A DNA stretch of 20,386 nucleotides from the NCBI GenBank assembly GCA_005881055.1, contig VBHW01000032.1, positions 1 to 20,386 on the forward strand. The letters run 5' to 3'. Positions 8,764 through 18,203 of the stretch are shown here, one piece after another. Both the position numbers and the translations under genes were made by a program. The first letter of the stretch is position 1, and each line of letters begins with the position of its first letter. The notes under the pieces are model-generated. The model saw nothing but the letters and a program-made list of their open reading frames with translations. It was not told the DNA's origin and did no database searches. This DNA is from Chloroflexota bacterium (lineage in GTDB: Bacteria > Chloroflexota > Limnocylindria > Limnocylindrales > CSP1-4).

Positions 8764-9008
8764 GCCTGCAGCTCCACCGACCCGACGGCCGGGGTGGCCT
8801 CGAGCCGCGGGGCGGCCAGCCGGACTGGCGCGGTCAGCTCCGCTCGCCACGCTGGGGCATCGCGCTCCGCTCGCGCCGCCTGCCGCGGCTCCGCAACCCG
8901 GAGATGAACCCGACCCCGACGGCGCTCGCCGTCGCCTTTTGGCTCGGCCTCGGCGCGGCCACGTTCGTGCTCCTCGTCCTCGGCTACGGGACGAGGTTCT
9001 GGCACTGA
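8760..9008 (+). CDS. Small single-pass membrane protein ending YGTRFWH
   Basis: I do not recognise a family. The frame begins with GTG overlapping the prs stop (GTGA) and encodes 82 residues. Residues 1-48 are Arg/Pro/Gly-rich and weakly protein-like. Residues 54-75 (from ALAVAFWLGLGAATFVLLVL) form one convincing transmembrane helix, closed by the aromatic tail GYGTRFWH. An internal ATG at 8904 would give a 34-residue peptide that is essentially the helix plus tail, and may be the true product, although a GGAG abuts it without spacing. The last 26 bases of the gene and stop region are repeated 71 bases downstream with two changes that keep the encoded tail (YGTKFWH stop). Expression with the gyrA-prs transcript is implied by the overlap. 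Existence as a protein is moderately supported; function is unknown. Confidence 0.5.
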   Translation: MSLQLHRPDGRGGLEPRGGQPDWRGQLRSPRWGIALRSRRLPRLRNPEMNPTPTALAVAFWLGLGAATFVLLVLGYGTRFWH

Positions 9009-9080
9009 CCCTCCGAGGGCCGAGGCCGCTCGGCGGAGGCCATCGGCCCGAGGACTACGGAACGAAGTTCTGGCACTGAC
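8984..9080 (+). repeat. Direct repeat pair (26 bp, 24/26 identical) flanking a hairpin
   Basis: Copies lie at 8984-9009 and 9055-9080. Both share TTCTGGCACTGAC at their 3' end and differ only at two positions (G/A and G/A). Translated in the frame of the small membrane protein, each reads YGT-R/K-FWH then TGA, but the two copies are 71 bases apart and so are in different frames. No start codon lies in frame between them. Between the copies, CCTCCG (9010-9015) and CGGAGG (9034-9039) can pair as a hairpin with inner GGCC elements. The arrangement could be a partial duplication of the gene's 3' end or a pair of nucleic-acid recognition sites. Confidence 0.7.
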
Positions 9081-9093
9081 GCTGTGACGGCCT

Positions 9094-9115
9094 GAGGGGT
9101 CCGCTCGGGTCCCTC
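9094..9115 (+). terminator. Stem-loop between prs operon and secA
   Basis: GAGGGGTCC pairs with GGGTCCCTC across a GCTC loop, giving nine pairs including two G-U. No T-run follows, so it is not a classical intrinsic terminator. It lies just before the secA -10 element, where it could end or slow transcription from the upstream operon or take the place of a -35 region. Terminator function is inferred. Confidence 0.35.
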
Positions 9116-9118
9116 ACC

Positions 9119-9124
9119 TATACT
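9119..9124 (+). promoter_or_regulatory. secA -10 element (TATACT), likely leaderless mRNA
   Basis: TATACT matches the sigma-70 -10 consensus well and is identical to the -10 of the promoter at 12892-12897. No convincing -35 lies 16-18 bases upstream. Transcription would start around 9130-9132, two to four bases before the secA ATG at 9134, and no Shine-Dalgarno precedes that ATG. A leaderless or nearly leaderless secA message is the simplest reading. Confidence 0.5.
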
Positions 9125-9133
9125 TCACCGGCC

Positions 9134-12162
<3,029 letters not shown>

Positions 12163-12178
<16 letters not shown>

Positions 12179-12813
12179 CCCCGTCGGCACGGCTTCGCGA
12201 CCTCCTCCTGCTGGCCGGCGTCGCCGTCGTCGGATCGGCGACGCTCGTCGCCTACGCGACGTTCCGGATCTGGCAGCAGGGGACGCGTGACGAGCAGCGT
12301 CCCGCCGGCGCGATCGTCGTCCTGGGGGCCGCCCAGTTCAACGGGACGCCCTCGCCGGTGTATGCGGCCCGGCTCGACCACGCGGTCGCTCTCTACCTCC
12401 ACGGGGTCGCGCCGTATCTCGTCGTCACCGGTGGCAAGGCCGAGGGCGACCGGACGACGGAAGCCGCGGCAGGTCGCGCGTACGCGCTCGCCCGCGGGGT
12501 GCCCGACAAGGCGATCCTCGTCGAGGACCGTGGCCGGACGACGCTCGAGTCGCTCGACCGCGTGTCGGACATCCTTCGTACCAAGAGCATCCGCGACGCG
12601 GTCTTCGTCAGCGATCCGACGCACATGCTGCGCGTGCTGCGGATCGCCGAGGACCTGGGGTTCACGGCCTGGGGCTCGCCCACGCCGACGAGCCGAATCG
12701 AAGCCGACAACGGGCGCCGGGTCGACGCAACCGTCCACGAGCTCGGGGCGCTCGCGCTCTACTTCTTCGCCCACCAGGCACCGTCCGGCGAGCTGTCGCG
12801 GAGCGGCGGCTGA
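12163..12813 (+). CDS. SanA/YdcF-like membrane protein (DUF218 family)
   Basis: The 216-residue product has one N-terminal transmembrane helix (about 13-35, LRDLLLLAGVAVVGSATLVA) followed by a DUF218/YdcF-type domain. Family blocks are AIVVLGAAQFNGTPSPVYAARLDHA (from 50, with the diagnostic LGA and R-LDHA), LVVTGGKAEGDRTTEA (86-101), and VEDRGRTTLESLD followed by the VSDPTHMLR segment. Members such as E. coli SanA are linked to envelope barrier function and vancomycin sensitivity; the biochemical role is not established. The topology suggests a domain outside the cytoplasmic membrane. The start is GTG 12163, which overlaps the secA 3' end by 16 bases, so it is probably co-transcribed and coupled with secA. 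No clear Shine-Dalgarno is seen; no downstream ATG fits before the membrane helix. Confidence 0.82.
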
Positions 12814-12827
12814 CGGAGCGGTCCGTC
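12812..12827 (+). terminator. Short stem-loop at end of secA operon
   Basis: GACGGA pairs perfectly with TCCGTC over a GCGG tetraloop, overlapping the stop codon of the DUF218 gene. No T-run follows. It lies before an independent promoter at 12869, so a transcription-ending role is possible but unproven. Confidence 0.3.
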
Positions 12828-12868
12828 GTGGCGCCGCACGATCCTGCGGGAATCGACCGGTTCCCCTC

Positions 12869-12897
12869 TTGGCGAGCCGAATTTGACCGCCTATACT
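12869..12897 (+). promoter_or_regulatory. Sigma-70 type promoter for cysteine-rich protein and prfB
   Basis: TTGGCG at 12869-12874 and TATACT at 12892-12897 are separated by exactly 17 bases. The expected start near 12904 leaves a leader of about 140 bases, GC-rich and C-biased, before the GTG at 13047. This is the best promoter match in the window. Confidence 0.65.
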
Positions 12898-13046
12898 GGG
12901 CCAATAAACCCTGCCGGGGGCCCGCCGGCCACCCGGCGCGCCGTCCCCGCGTCCCCGCCCGACACCACCCCCGCGTTTTCGGAGCGCAATCGAGCACGCC
13001 TTCCAGCAGCCCCCAGTCGAGAGCACGTCACGAGGAGAGAGGGATC

Positions 13047-13271
13047 GTGAAGCAGGCCGAGGATGCGTCGTTCGTCGATCTCATCGCCTGCGAGCGCGAT
13101 TGCCGCACGTGCAGCTATGCCGCGGCCCTCGACTGTGACGGGAACTGCGGCGTCTGCCCCCACAACGCGTACTGTCCCTGCGTGAACCCCGTCGTCGCCC
13201 GGAGCAAGACCGCCCTGCGGCTCATCGAGCTCCGCCCGATCCTGCTCCAGGACCTGCGAGTCCGGAACTAG
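13047..13271 (+). CDS. Small eight-cysteine protein, putative metal or Fe-S binder
   Basis: I do not recognise a named family. The frame is open from 12828, but the start is GTG 13047, preceded by AGGAG and GAGAGGG purine tracts at proper spacing. The 74-residue product has cysteines at 15, 19, 22, 30, 34, 37, 43 and 45: C-x3-C-x2-C twice (ACERDCRTCSYA and DCDGNCGVCPHN), then CPC. The two halves look like an internal duplication. Six to eight closely set cysteines with no signal peptide suggest cytoplasmic Fe-S or zinc binding; C-x3-C-x2-C also resembles radical-SAM cluster loops, but the protein is far too short for that fold. The C-terminal third is helical and Leu/Arg-rich. The stop TAG directly abuts the prfB ATG, so the two are translated from one message starting at the 12869 promoter. 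Confidence 0.75.
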   Translation: MKQAEDASFVDLIACERDCRTCSYAAALDCDGNCGVCPHNAYCPCVNPVVARSKTALRLIELRPILLQDLRVRN

Positions 13272-14409
13272 ATGGACGCGTCCGCCATCCGCGACCTCGC
13301 CGAGCAGATCCGGTCGACCTCGGGGCGTCTTTGACCTCGACACGAAGCGGAGCCGCCTCGCCGAGCTCGATGCGCTGACGGCCGCTCCAGAGTTCTGGGA
13401 GGACAGCCGCAGCGCCCAGCGGGTGCTCCGTGCGGCGAACGGGCTGCGGTCGGAGATCGACCTGTGGACCGATCTCGTGAGCCGCGCCAGCGACCTCGTC
13501 GAGCTCATCCCCCTCGCGGAGGCGGGCGACCCTGAGCTGACCGCAGAGATCGAGAAGACGTTCAGCGAGCTCGAGAGCGCGTTCCGCCGGGAGCGGACCG
13601 CACTCCTCTTCTCGGGTGACTACGACGAGCGAGGCGCGCTCCTCACGATCAGCGCCGGAGCGGGCGGGACCGAGGCCACCGACTGGGCCGAGATGCTCCT
13701 GCGTATGTACCTGCGCTGGTCGGAGCGGCATCGCTACGCAACCGAGGTCGTCGACCAGCTCGAGGGCGAGCAGGCCGGCCTGAAGAGCGCGACGGTCGCG
13801 GTCGAGGGTCGCCGCGCCTACGGCTGGCTGCGCGCGGAGCGGGGCGTCCATCGTCTCGTGCGGATCAGCCCGTTCGACGCGCAGAAGCGCCGCCAGACGA
13901 CGTTCGCGCTCGTGGAGGTCCTGCCGGAGGTGGAGGCCGACGACGAGGACATCGAGCTCGACTGGGACGAGATCCGCGTGGACACGTTCCGCTCGCAGGG
14001 CGCCGGCGGCCAGCACGTCAACAAGACGGACTCGGCCGTCCGCCTCACCCACGTGCCGACCGGGATCGTGGCCCAGAGCCAGAACGAGCGGTCCCAGACG
14101 CAGAACAAGGAGACGGCGACGAAGGTCCTCAAGGCGCGCCTGCTCGAGCGCCGCCTCGAGGAGAAGGAAGCGGAGCTGCGCCAGCTCAAGGGGGAGCACG
14201 TCTCGGCCGGCTGGGGCAACCAGATCCGGAGCTACGTCCTCCACCCCTATCAGATGGTCAAGGACCTGCGGACCGGCTACGAGACCTCGAACACCGGCGC
14301 CGTCCTCGACGGTGACCTCGATACGTTCATGCAGGCAGAGCTCGAGCGGCTGGCGACGGGGCGGCCGCCGAGCGACGAGGAGCCTCCGGAGCCGGAAGGA
14401 GCCGCCTGA
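13272..14409 (+). CDS. prfB: Peptide chain release factor 2 (programmed +1 frameshift)
   Basis: RF2 recognises UAA and UGA and triggers peptide release. Translation starts at ATG 13272, runs 20 codons to CTT at 13329-13331, meets TGA at 13332-13334, and must shift +1 to continue with GAC at 13333, giving 378 residues. In the shifted frame the codon-recognition tripeptide SPF is at about 199-201 (VRISPFDAQKRRQ) and the catalytic GGQ at about 245-247 (GAGGQHVNKTDSAVRLTH). The length agrees with bacterial RF2 (E. coli 365). Simple calling that begins at the internal GTG 13423 loses about 50 N-terminal residues. The ATG abuts the stop of the cysteine-rich gene, and the GNAT gene follows three bases after its stop. 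Confidence 0.95.
13322..13335 (+). promoter_or_regulatory. RF2 autoregulatory frameshift site
   Basis: The window reads GGGG then CGT then CTT TGA C. This has the three elements of the known prfB switch: an internal Shine-Dalgarno-like G-run three bases before the slippery CTT, the in-frame TGA, and C as the base after the stop, which weakens termination. Low RF2 favours slippage of the P-site tRNA to UUU and completion of RF2. Confidence 0.93.
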
Positions 14410-14412
14410 CCG

Positions 14413-15432
14413 ATGAGCGGCGGGGAAGCTCACCGGGCCGACGATCATGCGCAGGCCGAGCGGGAGCTCTCGATGGCCCGACCGGCCGTACGCGGCACCC
14501 AGGAGTGCGACCTGCGTCCCGCCCGGCCCGACGAGCTCGTCGCGTGCGCGCGCATCTGGCGGGCGTCGATCAACGACTACCTCGAGCGCCTCGGCCAGCC
14601 CGAGATACCCGACGACCTCACGGCGGTCACGGCCCTCTACGAGCATCTCCAAAGGACCGATCCCGAGCGGTTCGTGGTCGCCACCCGGCCCGACGATGAC
14701 GCCCCCGGCGGCGAGCGGATCGTCGCGTTCGTCTCGGCCGTCGTCCGACCGCCCGTCTGGTACCTCGCGATGCTGTTCGTCATGCCCGAGGAGCAGGGGA
14801 TCGGGCTCGGCCGGACGCTCCTGGAGCGCGTGCTGCCGGCCCCCGAGGACGACCTCGTTCGGTCGACGTCCACGGACAGCCTCCAGCCGATCTCCAACGC
14901 GCTGTATGCCCGCTACAAGATCGTGCCGCGCGTGCCGCTCCTGCGCCTCGTTGGCACGCCGACCCGGCCCGCGGCACTGCCTCCGCTTCCTGAGGGTATG
15001 ACCGCGGCGCCGATCCAGGGGACCCAGTCAGACAACGGGACCGGGGCGATCGTCGCGGCGCTCGATCGGGAGACGCTCGGCTACGCGCACCCGCAGGAAC
15101 ATCGCTCCCTCGTGGAAGACGGGCGGCGAGCCTACCTGTACCGGGCGTCGGACGACACCGCCGTCGGCTACGGCTACACCTCGGACCTCGGCAGGATCGG
15201 CCCGGTCGCCGTGCGCGACGAGTCGCTCCTCGCGCCGATCGTCGGCCACCTCATCGGGCTGTCGCGGCCGCGCGGCGCCTACGCGCTCTGGGTTCCCGGG
15301 ACCGCCGGCGCGACGGTGACCGCGCTCCTCGAAGCCGGGCTGCGCCTCGAGGGCTTCCCCGTCCTCCTGTGCTGGGACCGGCCGTTCGTCGACCTCGCGC
15401 GCTACCTGCCGATCTCGCCCGGCCTCCTCTAG
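14413..15432 (+). CDS. Tandem GNAT-family N-acetyltransferase
   Basis: The 339-residue product looks like two GNAT (acetyl-CoA N-acetyltransferase) domains in series; substrate unknown. In the first domain, an RPARPDELVACARIWRAS start (about 35-52) is followed by WYLAMLFVMPEEQGIGLGRTLLE (116-138), where QGIGLG (128-133) is the acetyl-CoA pyrophosphate loop (Q/R-x-x-G-x-G/A), and then LYARYKIVPRVPLLRL, the usual late strand. The second half has YLYRASDDTAVGYGY and IGPVAVRD, the usual core strand area, but a degenerate acetyl-CoA loop, so it may be structural. The start ATG 14413 has AAGGAG 11 bases upstream. An alternative ATG at 14473 would drop 20 residues outside the fold. It is most likely co-transcribed with prfB. 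Confidence 0.8.
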   Translation: MSGGEAHRADDHAQAERELSMARPAVRGTQECDLRPARPDELVACARIWRASINDYLERLGQPEIPDDLTAVTALYEHLQRTDPERFVVATRPDDDAPGGERIVAFVSAVVRPPVWYLAMLFVMPEEQGIGLGRTLLERVLPAPEDDLVRSTSTDSLQPISNALYARYKIVPRVPLLRLVGTPTRPAALPPLPEGMTAAPIQGTQSDNGTGAIVAALDRETLGYAHPQEHRSLVEDGRRAYLYRASDDTAVGYGYTSDLGRIGPVAVRDESLLAPIVGHLIGLSRPRGAYALWVPGTAGATVTALLEAGLRLEGFPVLLCWDRPFVDLARYLPISPGLL

Positions 15433-15438
15433 GCACGT

Positions 15439-15468
15439 TTGCCCCGCTCGCGGGCCGGGTGGTAGCCT
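15439..15468 (+). promoter_or_regulatory. Putative promoter for ftsEX
   Basis: TTGCCC at 15439-15444 and TAGCCT at 15463-15468 are separated by 18 bases, in the 135-base gap between the GNAT gene and ftsE. The fit is moderate; the position just after a stop codon and before a cell-division operon supports it. Confidence 0.4.
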
Positions 15469-15567
15469 CACGGACGACGTGGCTCCCCAGACCGTGCCCG
15501 TGGTCGGAGTCGGAACATCCTCGGGCGGCGCATGCTGCCCTGCCGCACGCCCACCACGGAGCCGCAT

Positions 15568-16437
15568 GTGAACGTCGCGCCGAACGGAGCCGCCGCGAGC
15601 CCAGCTGCCGCGACCCGTGCCGCGGCGACGCCGGTCAAGGAGCCTCCCTCTCCGGCTCGTTCCCTCCTCGACCGGCTGCCCAGGCTCGCCAACGGGCGGG
15701 CGACCGAGCGCAGCCGCTCGCGTCCGCGCCTCGCACACGAGGATCGGGCGGTCGTCGTGCTGCACGACGTCTCGAAGACGTACCCCAACGGGAAGGTCGC
15801 GCTGCGTGAGGTCGACCTCATCGTGCCCGAGGGCGACTTCGTGTTCCTCGTGGGGCCGTCGGGTGCCGGCAAGTCGACCCTCATCAAGCTCCTCATCCGC
15901 GACGAGCTCGCGAGCCGTGGCGAGGTGGTGCTCGACGGCGAGGACCTCGCGCGCCTGGCGCGCCGGCACGTCGCCCGCGTGCGCCGCAAGATCGGGATCG
16001 TCTTCCAGGACTTCAAGCTGCTGCCCACGAAGACGGTGTGGGAGAACGTCGCGTTCGCACTCGAGGTCACCGGGACCCCGCGCCGGCGCATCAAGCCGAA
16101 CGTCGATCGCGTGCTCGCGCTCGTCGGCCTCACCGCCCAGGCCAGGCAGACTCCCGCGCAACTCTCCGGTGGTGAGCAGCAGCGGACCGCGATCGCGCGG
16201 GCGCTCGTCCACGACCCCCGGATCATCATCGCCGACGAGCCCACGGGGAACCTCGACCCGCTCATCAGCTGGGAGATCATCCAGCTCCTCTTGCGGATCA
16301 ACGAGCTCGGCGTGACGGTGTTCATGGCCACGCACAACGCCGAGGTCGTGACCGCGCTGCGCAAGCGTGTCGTCGCGCTCGAAGAGGGCCGGATCATCCG
16401 TGACGAGGTCGGTGGCGCGTACCACCGCGAGGACTGA
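15568..16437 (+). CDS. ftsE: Cell-division ABC transporter ATPase FtsE
   Basis: FtsE is the ATPase partner of FtsX; together they control peptidoglycan hydrolases at division or elongation sites. The core shows VVLHDVSKTYPNGKVALREV, Walker A GPSGAGKST (about 96-104), the Q-loop FQDFKLLPTKTVWENVAF, signature LSGGEQQRTAIARAL, Walker B IIIADEPTGNLD, and the switch His in VFMATHNAEVV. Family members are about 220-230 residues; this one is 289, because about 60 Ala/Pro/Arg-rich residues precede the conserved start. GTG 15568 is chosen because GGAG lies six bases upstream; ATG 15532 in the same frame would add 12 residues. No start codon sits exactly at the family N-terminus. It is followed 57 bases later by ftsX. 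Confidence 0.93.
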   Translation: MNVAPNGAAASPAAATRAAATPVKEPPSPARSLLDRLPRLANGRATERSRSRPRLAHEDRAVVVLHDVSKTYPNGKVALREVDLIVPEGDFVFLVGPSGAGKSTLIKLLIRDELASRGEVVLDGEDLARLARRHVARVRRKIGIVFQDFKLLPTKTVWENVAFALEVTGTPRRRIKPNVDRVLALVGLTAQARQTPAQLSGGEQQRTAIARALVHDPRIIIADEPTGNLDPLISWEIIQLLLRINELGVTVFMATHNAEVVTALRKRVVALEEGRIIRDEVGGAYHRED

Positions 16438-16494
16438 GGTCAGGGTGTCGGCCTGCCCGGTGGATGCGCGGCGCGGTGGCGGGGGCAGACCGGC

Positions 16495-17379
16495 GTGATC
16501 GGCTTCGTCCTCTTCAGCCTCCGGCGCGCCTTGCAGGGTTTCTGGCGTAACGGCGTCATGAGCCTCGCGGCGACCGCGACGATGATCCTCATGCTCCTGC
16601 TCCTCGCGGGATTCTGGGTCATCCAGACCGGTCTCTCCGCCGGGCTCGAGTTCGTCGAGCAGAAGGTCCAGGTGGTCGCCGAGCTCCAGGACGGCGTCAA
16701 TCCCGTCGCGGTGGAGGACCTGCGTTCGAAGGTCGCGGCGATGCCCGAGGTGGCGGGCGCCGAGTACGTCTCGAAGGACGAGGCGATCGCCCGGTTCCGC
16801 GAGCGCGAGGCACAGAAGGGCCACGAGGACCTCACGAAGTACCTCGACACGAACCCGCTCCCCGCGAGCATCCAGGTGACGCTGAAGGACCCGAACAACT
16901 ACGGCAGCGTGGTCGACTTCCTCCGCGGGCAGGTGATCGTCGCGAAGGTCGACCCGGTCGAGTCGTACGTGAACCGGCTCCTCACGGTGACGACGATCCT
17001 GCGCACGGCCGGGCTCGTCATCCTCGGCCTCGTCGGGCTCACCGTCCTGTTCATCATCATCAACACGATCCGGCTGGCGGTCGTCGCGCGAGCCGAGGAG
17101 ATCGAGATCATGCGCCTCGTCGGCGCGTCCGATGCGTTCGTCCGCTGGCCGTTCATCTTCGAGGGCGCGCTCGTCGGCGCGATCGGTTCGGCCGTGACCC
17201 TCGTGCTCTTCGCGCTCGTCGCCGAGCCGCTGTCCGGCGTCATGACGAACTTCTTCGAGGTCCTGCCGCTCCAGCTCGGCAGCCTCGCCCACGACGTCGT
17301 CCTCCTGACCGTCGCCGCCGGCCTGGGCCTCGGCTCCCTGGGAGCGTGGCTGTCCGTGCGGAGCTACCTCGCCCGCTGA
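16495..17379 (+). CDS. ftsX: Cell-division protein FtsX
   Basis: FtsX is the membrane partner of FtsE that passes the ATPase signal to extracellular peptidoglycan hydrolases. The 294-residue product has the FtsX plan: a short cytoplasmic N-terminus (FVLFSLRRALQGFWRNGVMS), TM1 at about 22-46, an extracellular domain at about 50-165 with the family blocks VAELQDGVNP, VSKDEAIARFRE and NPLPASIQVTLKDP, then TM2 near 168-192, TM3 near 215-245 and TM4 near 262-285. MRLVGASDAFVRWPFIFEGALVG is the typical loop after TM2. The start GTG 16495 follows a G-rich stretch. The preceding 57 bases hold nothing recognised. Confidence 0.95.
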   Translation: MIGFVLFSLRRALQGFWRNGVMSLAATATMILMLLLLAGFWVIQTGLSAGLEFVEQKVQVVAELQDGVNPVAVEDLRSKVAAMPEVAGAEYVSKDEAIARFREREAQKGHEDLTKYLDTNPLPASIQVTLKDPNNYGSVVDFLRGQVIVAKVDPVESYVNRLLTVTTILRTAGLVILGLVGLTVLFIIINTIRLAVVARAEEIEIMRLVGASDAFVRWPFIFEGALVGAIGSAVTLVLFALVAEPLSGVMTNFFEVLPLQLGSLAHDVVLLTVAAGLGLGSLGAWLSVRSYLAR

Positions 17380-17398
17380 CGGCGCCAGCCTGCCGCAC

Positions 17399-17429
17399 GG
17401 GGCTCGAGCCGACCCGACCGACGAGCCCC
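17399..17429 (+). terminator. GC-rich inverted repeat after ftsX
   Basis: GGGGCTCG (17399-17406) and CGAGCCCC (17422-17429) are perfect 8-base complements with a 15-base loop, in the 110-base gap between ftsX and the protease gene. No T-run follows. It may end the ftsEX transcript; an operator for the next gene is an alternative, since a -10-like box starts 15 bases later. Confidence 0.4.
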
Positions 17430-17443
17430 AGCCGATCCCGGCG

Positions 17444-17449
17444 TAGGAT
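17444..17449 (+). promoter_or_regulatory. Possible -10 element for the S41 protease gene
   Basis: TAGGAT lies 41 bases before the ATG at 17490. No good -35 is visible 16-18 bases upstream. Supported mainly by position and resemblance to the TAnnnT boxes at the other promoters here. Confidence 0.25.
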
Positions 17450-17489
17450 CGGACTCCCGGCGGTCCCGGCCGCCCTCCCCTCAGACGAG

Positions 17490-18200
17490 ATGAGCGATCC
17501 GATGCACGTCCCCGAACCTCCTGCCGAGCCGTCTCCCGAGTCGCCCGACGTCCACAGAGGCGGAAGCCGCGGCGGCAACCGCGCCAGTGCGCCACTGCTC
17601 GCCGCGGTTCTCGTCGTCGTCCTCGGCGGAGGCGGCTTGTTCGTGGCGGGGTTCACGCTCGGCGCGCGAACGGCCTCCCAGCCGGGCACCCCCGCGGGCG
17701 AAGCCGAGCTCTTCCAGCCGTTCTGGGACGCGTACACGGCGATCACCGAGCACTACGCCGGGGAGCCGGTGACCCACCGCCAGGTCGTCTCCGGGGCCAT
17801 CAAGGGAATGCTCCAGTCCCTCGGGGACCCCTTCAGCTTCTACATGAGCCCCGCGGACTTCAAGAACTCGCTCGAGGGGCTGGCCGGCCAGTTCGAGGGG
17901 ATCGGCGCGACGCTCACGTCGCACGGAACCGACGGATCGGAGGGCTGCACGCCGCTCGGCTCGACCTGCTCGCTTGACGTCGTCTCCGTCATCCCCGGCG
18001 CACCAGCCGCGCGAGCGGGCCTCCAGGCCGGAGACAGGATCGTGGCGGTGGACGGGCACTCCGTGGACGGATCGACCGTCGACGCGACGCTCGCCAAGGT
18101 CCGCGGGCCGAGCGGGACGGTCGTAACGATCACGTTCGTCCGCGGCAAGGCCCCGCCGCGCGACATCGCCATCACCCGTGCGGTCATCGTCCAGCCGTAG
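17490..18200 (+). CDS. S41 (CtpA-type) protease, N-terminal part: membrane anchor and PDZ
   Basis: Starting at ATG 17490, a Pro/Glu-rich cytoplasmic stretch is followed by a transmembrane helix (about 34-56, APLLAAVLVVVLGGGGLFVA), the CtpA helical region (AITEHYAGEPV, GMLQSLGDPFSFYMSP) and a PDZ domain (LEGLAGQFEGIGATL; SVIPGAPAARAGLQAGDRIVAVDG). This is the standard front half of a carboxy-terminal processing protease facing the outside. The frame stops at TAG 18198-18200 directly after VIVQP, exactly where family members run on into the catalytic domain. The downstream sequence continues in the same frame without any gap. The 236-residue product by itself lacks the catalytic residues. Either the gene carries a nonsense mutation (one change, for example GAG to TAG, explains it), the stop is read through, or the assembly has an error. 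Confidence 0.75.
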   Translation: MSDPMHVPEPPAEPSPESPDVHRGGSRGGNRASAPLLAAVLVVVLGGGGLFVAGFTLGARTASQPGTPAGEAELFQPFWDAYTAITEHYAGEPVTHRQVVSGAIKGMLQSLGDPFSFYMSPADFKNSLEGLAGQFEGIGATLTSHGTDGSEGCTPLGSTCSLDVVSVIPGAPAARAGLQAGDRIVAVDGHSVDGSTVDATLAKVRGPSGTVVTITFVRGKAPPRDIAITRAVIVQP

Positions 18201-18203
18201 GTC

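Noticed and set aside
8684..9079. 131-codon frame ending in EDYGTKFWH as a separate gene
   Set aside because: Most of it overlaps prs and the small membrane gene in another frame with shadow composition; only the repeated tail is notable.
9071..9086. Sigma-54 promoter (TGGCAC...) before secA
   Set aside because: The GC dinucleotide needed at -12 is not at the right distance, and secA is not a usual sigma-54 target.
13047..13271. Radical SAM enzyme from the C-x3-C-x2-C pattern
   Set aside because: 74 residues cannot hold the TIM-barrel fold and the motif occurs twice in tandem.
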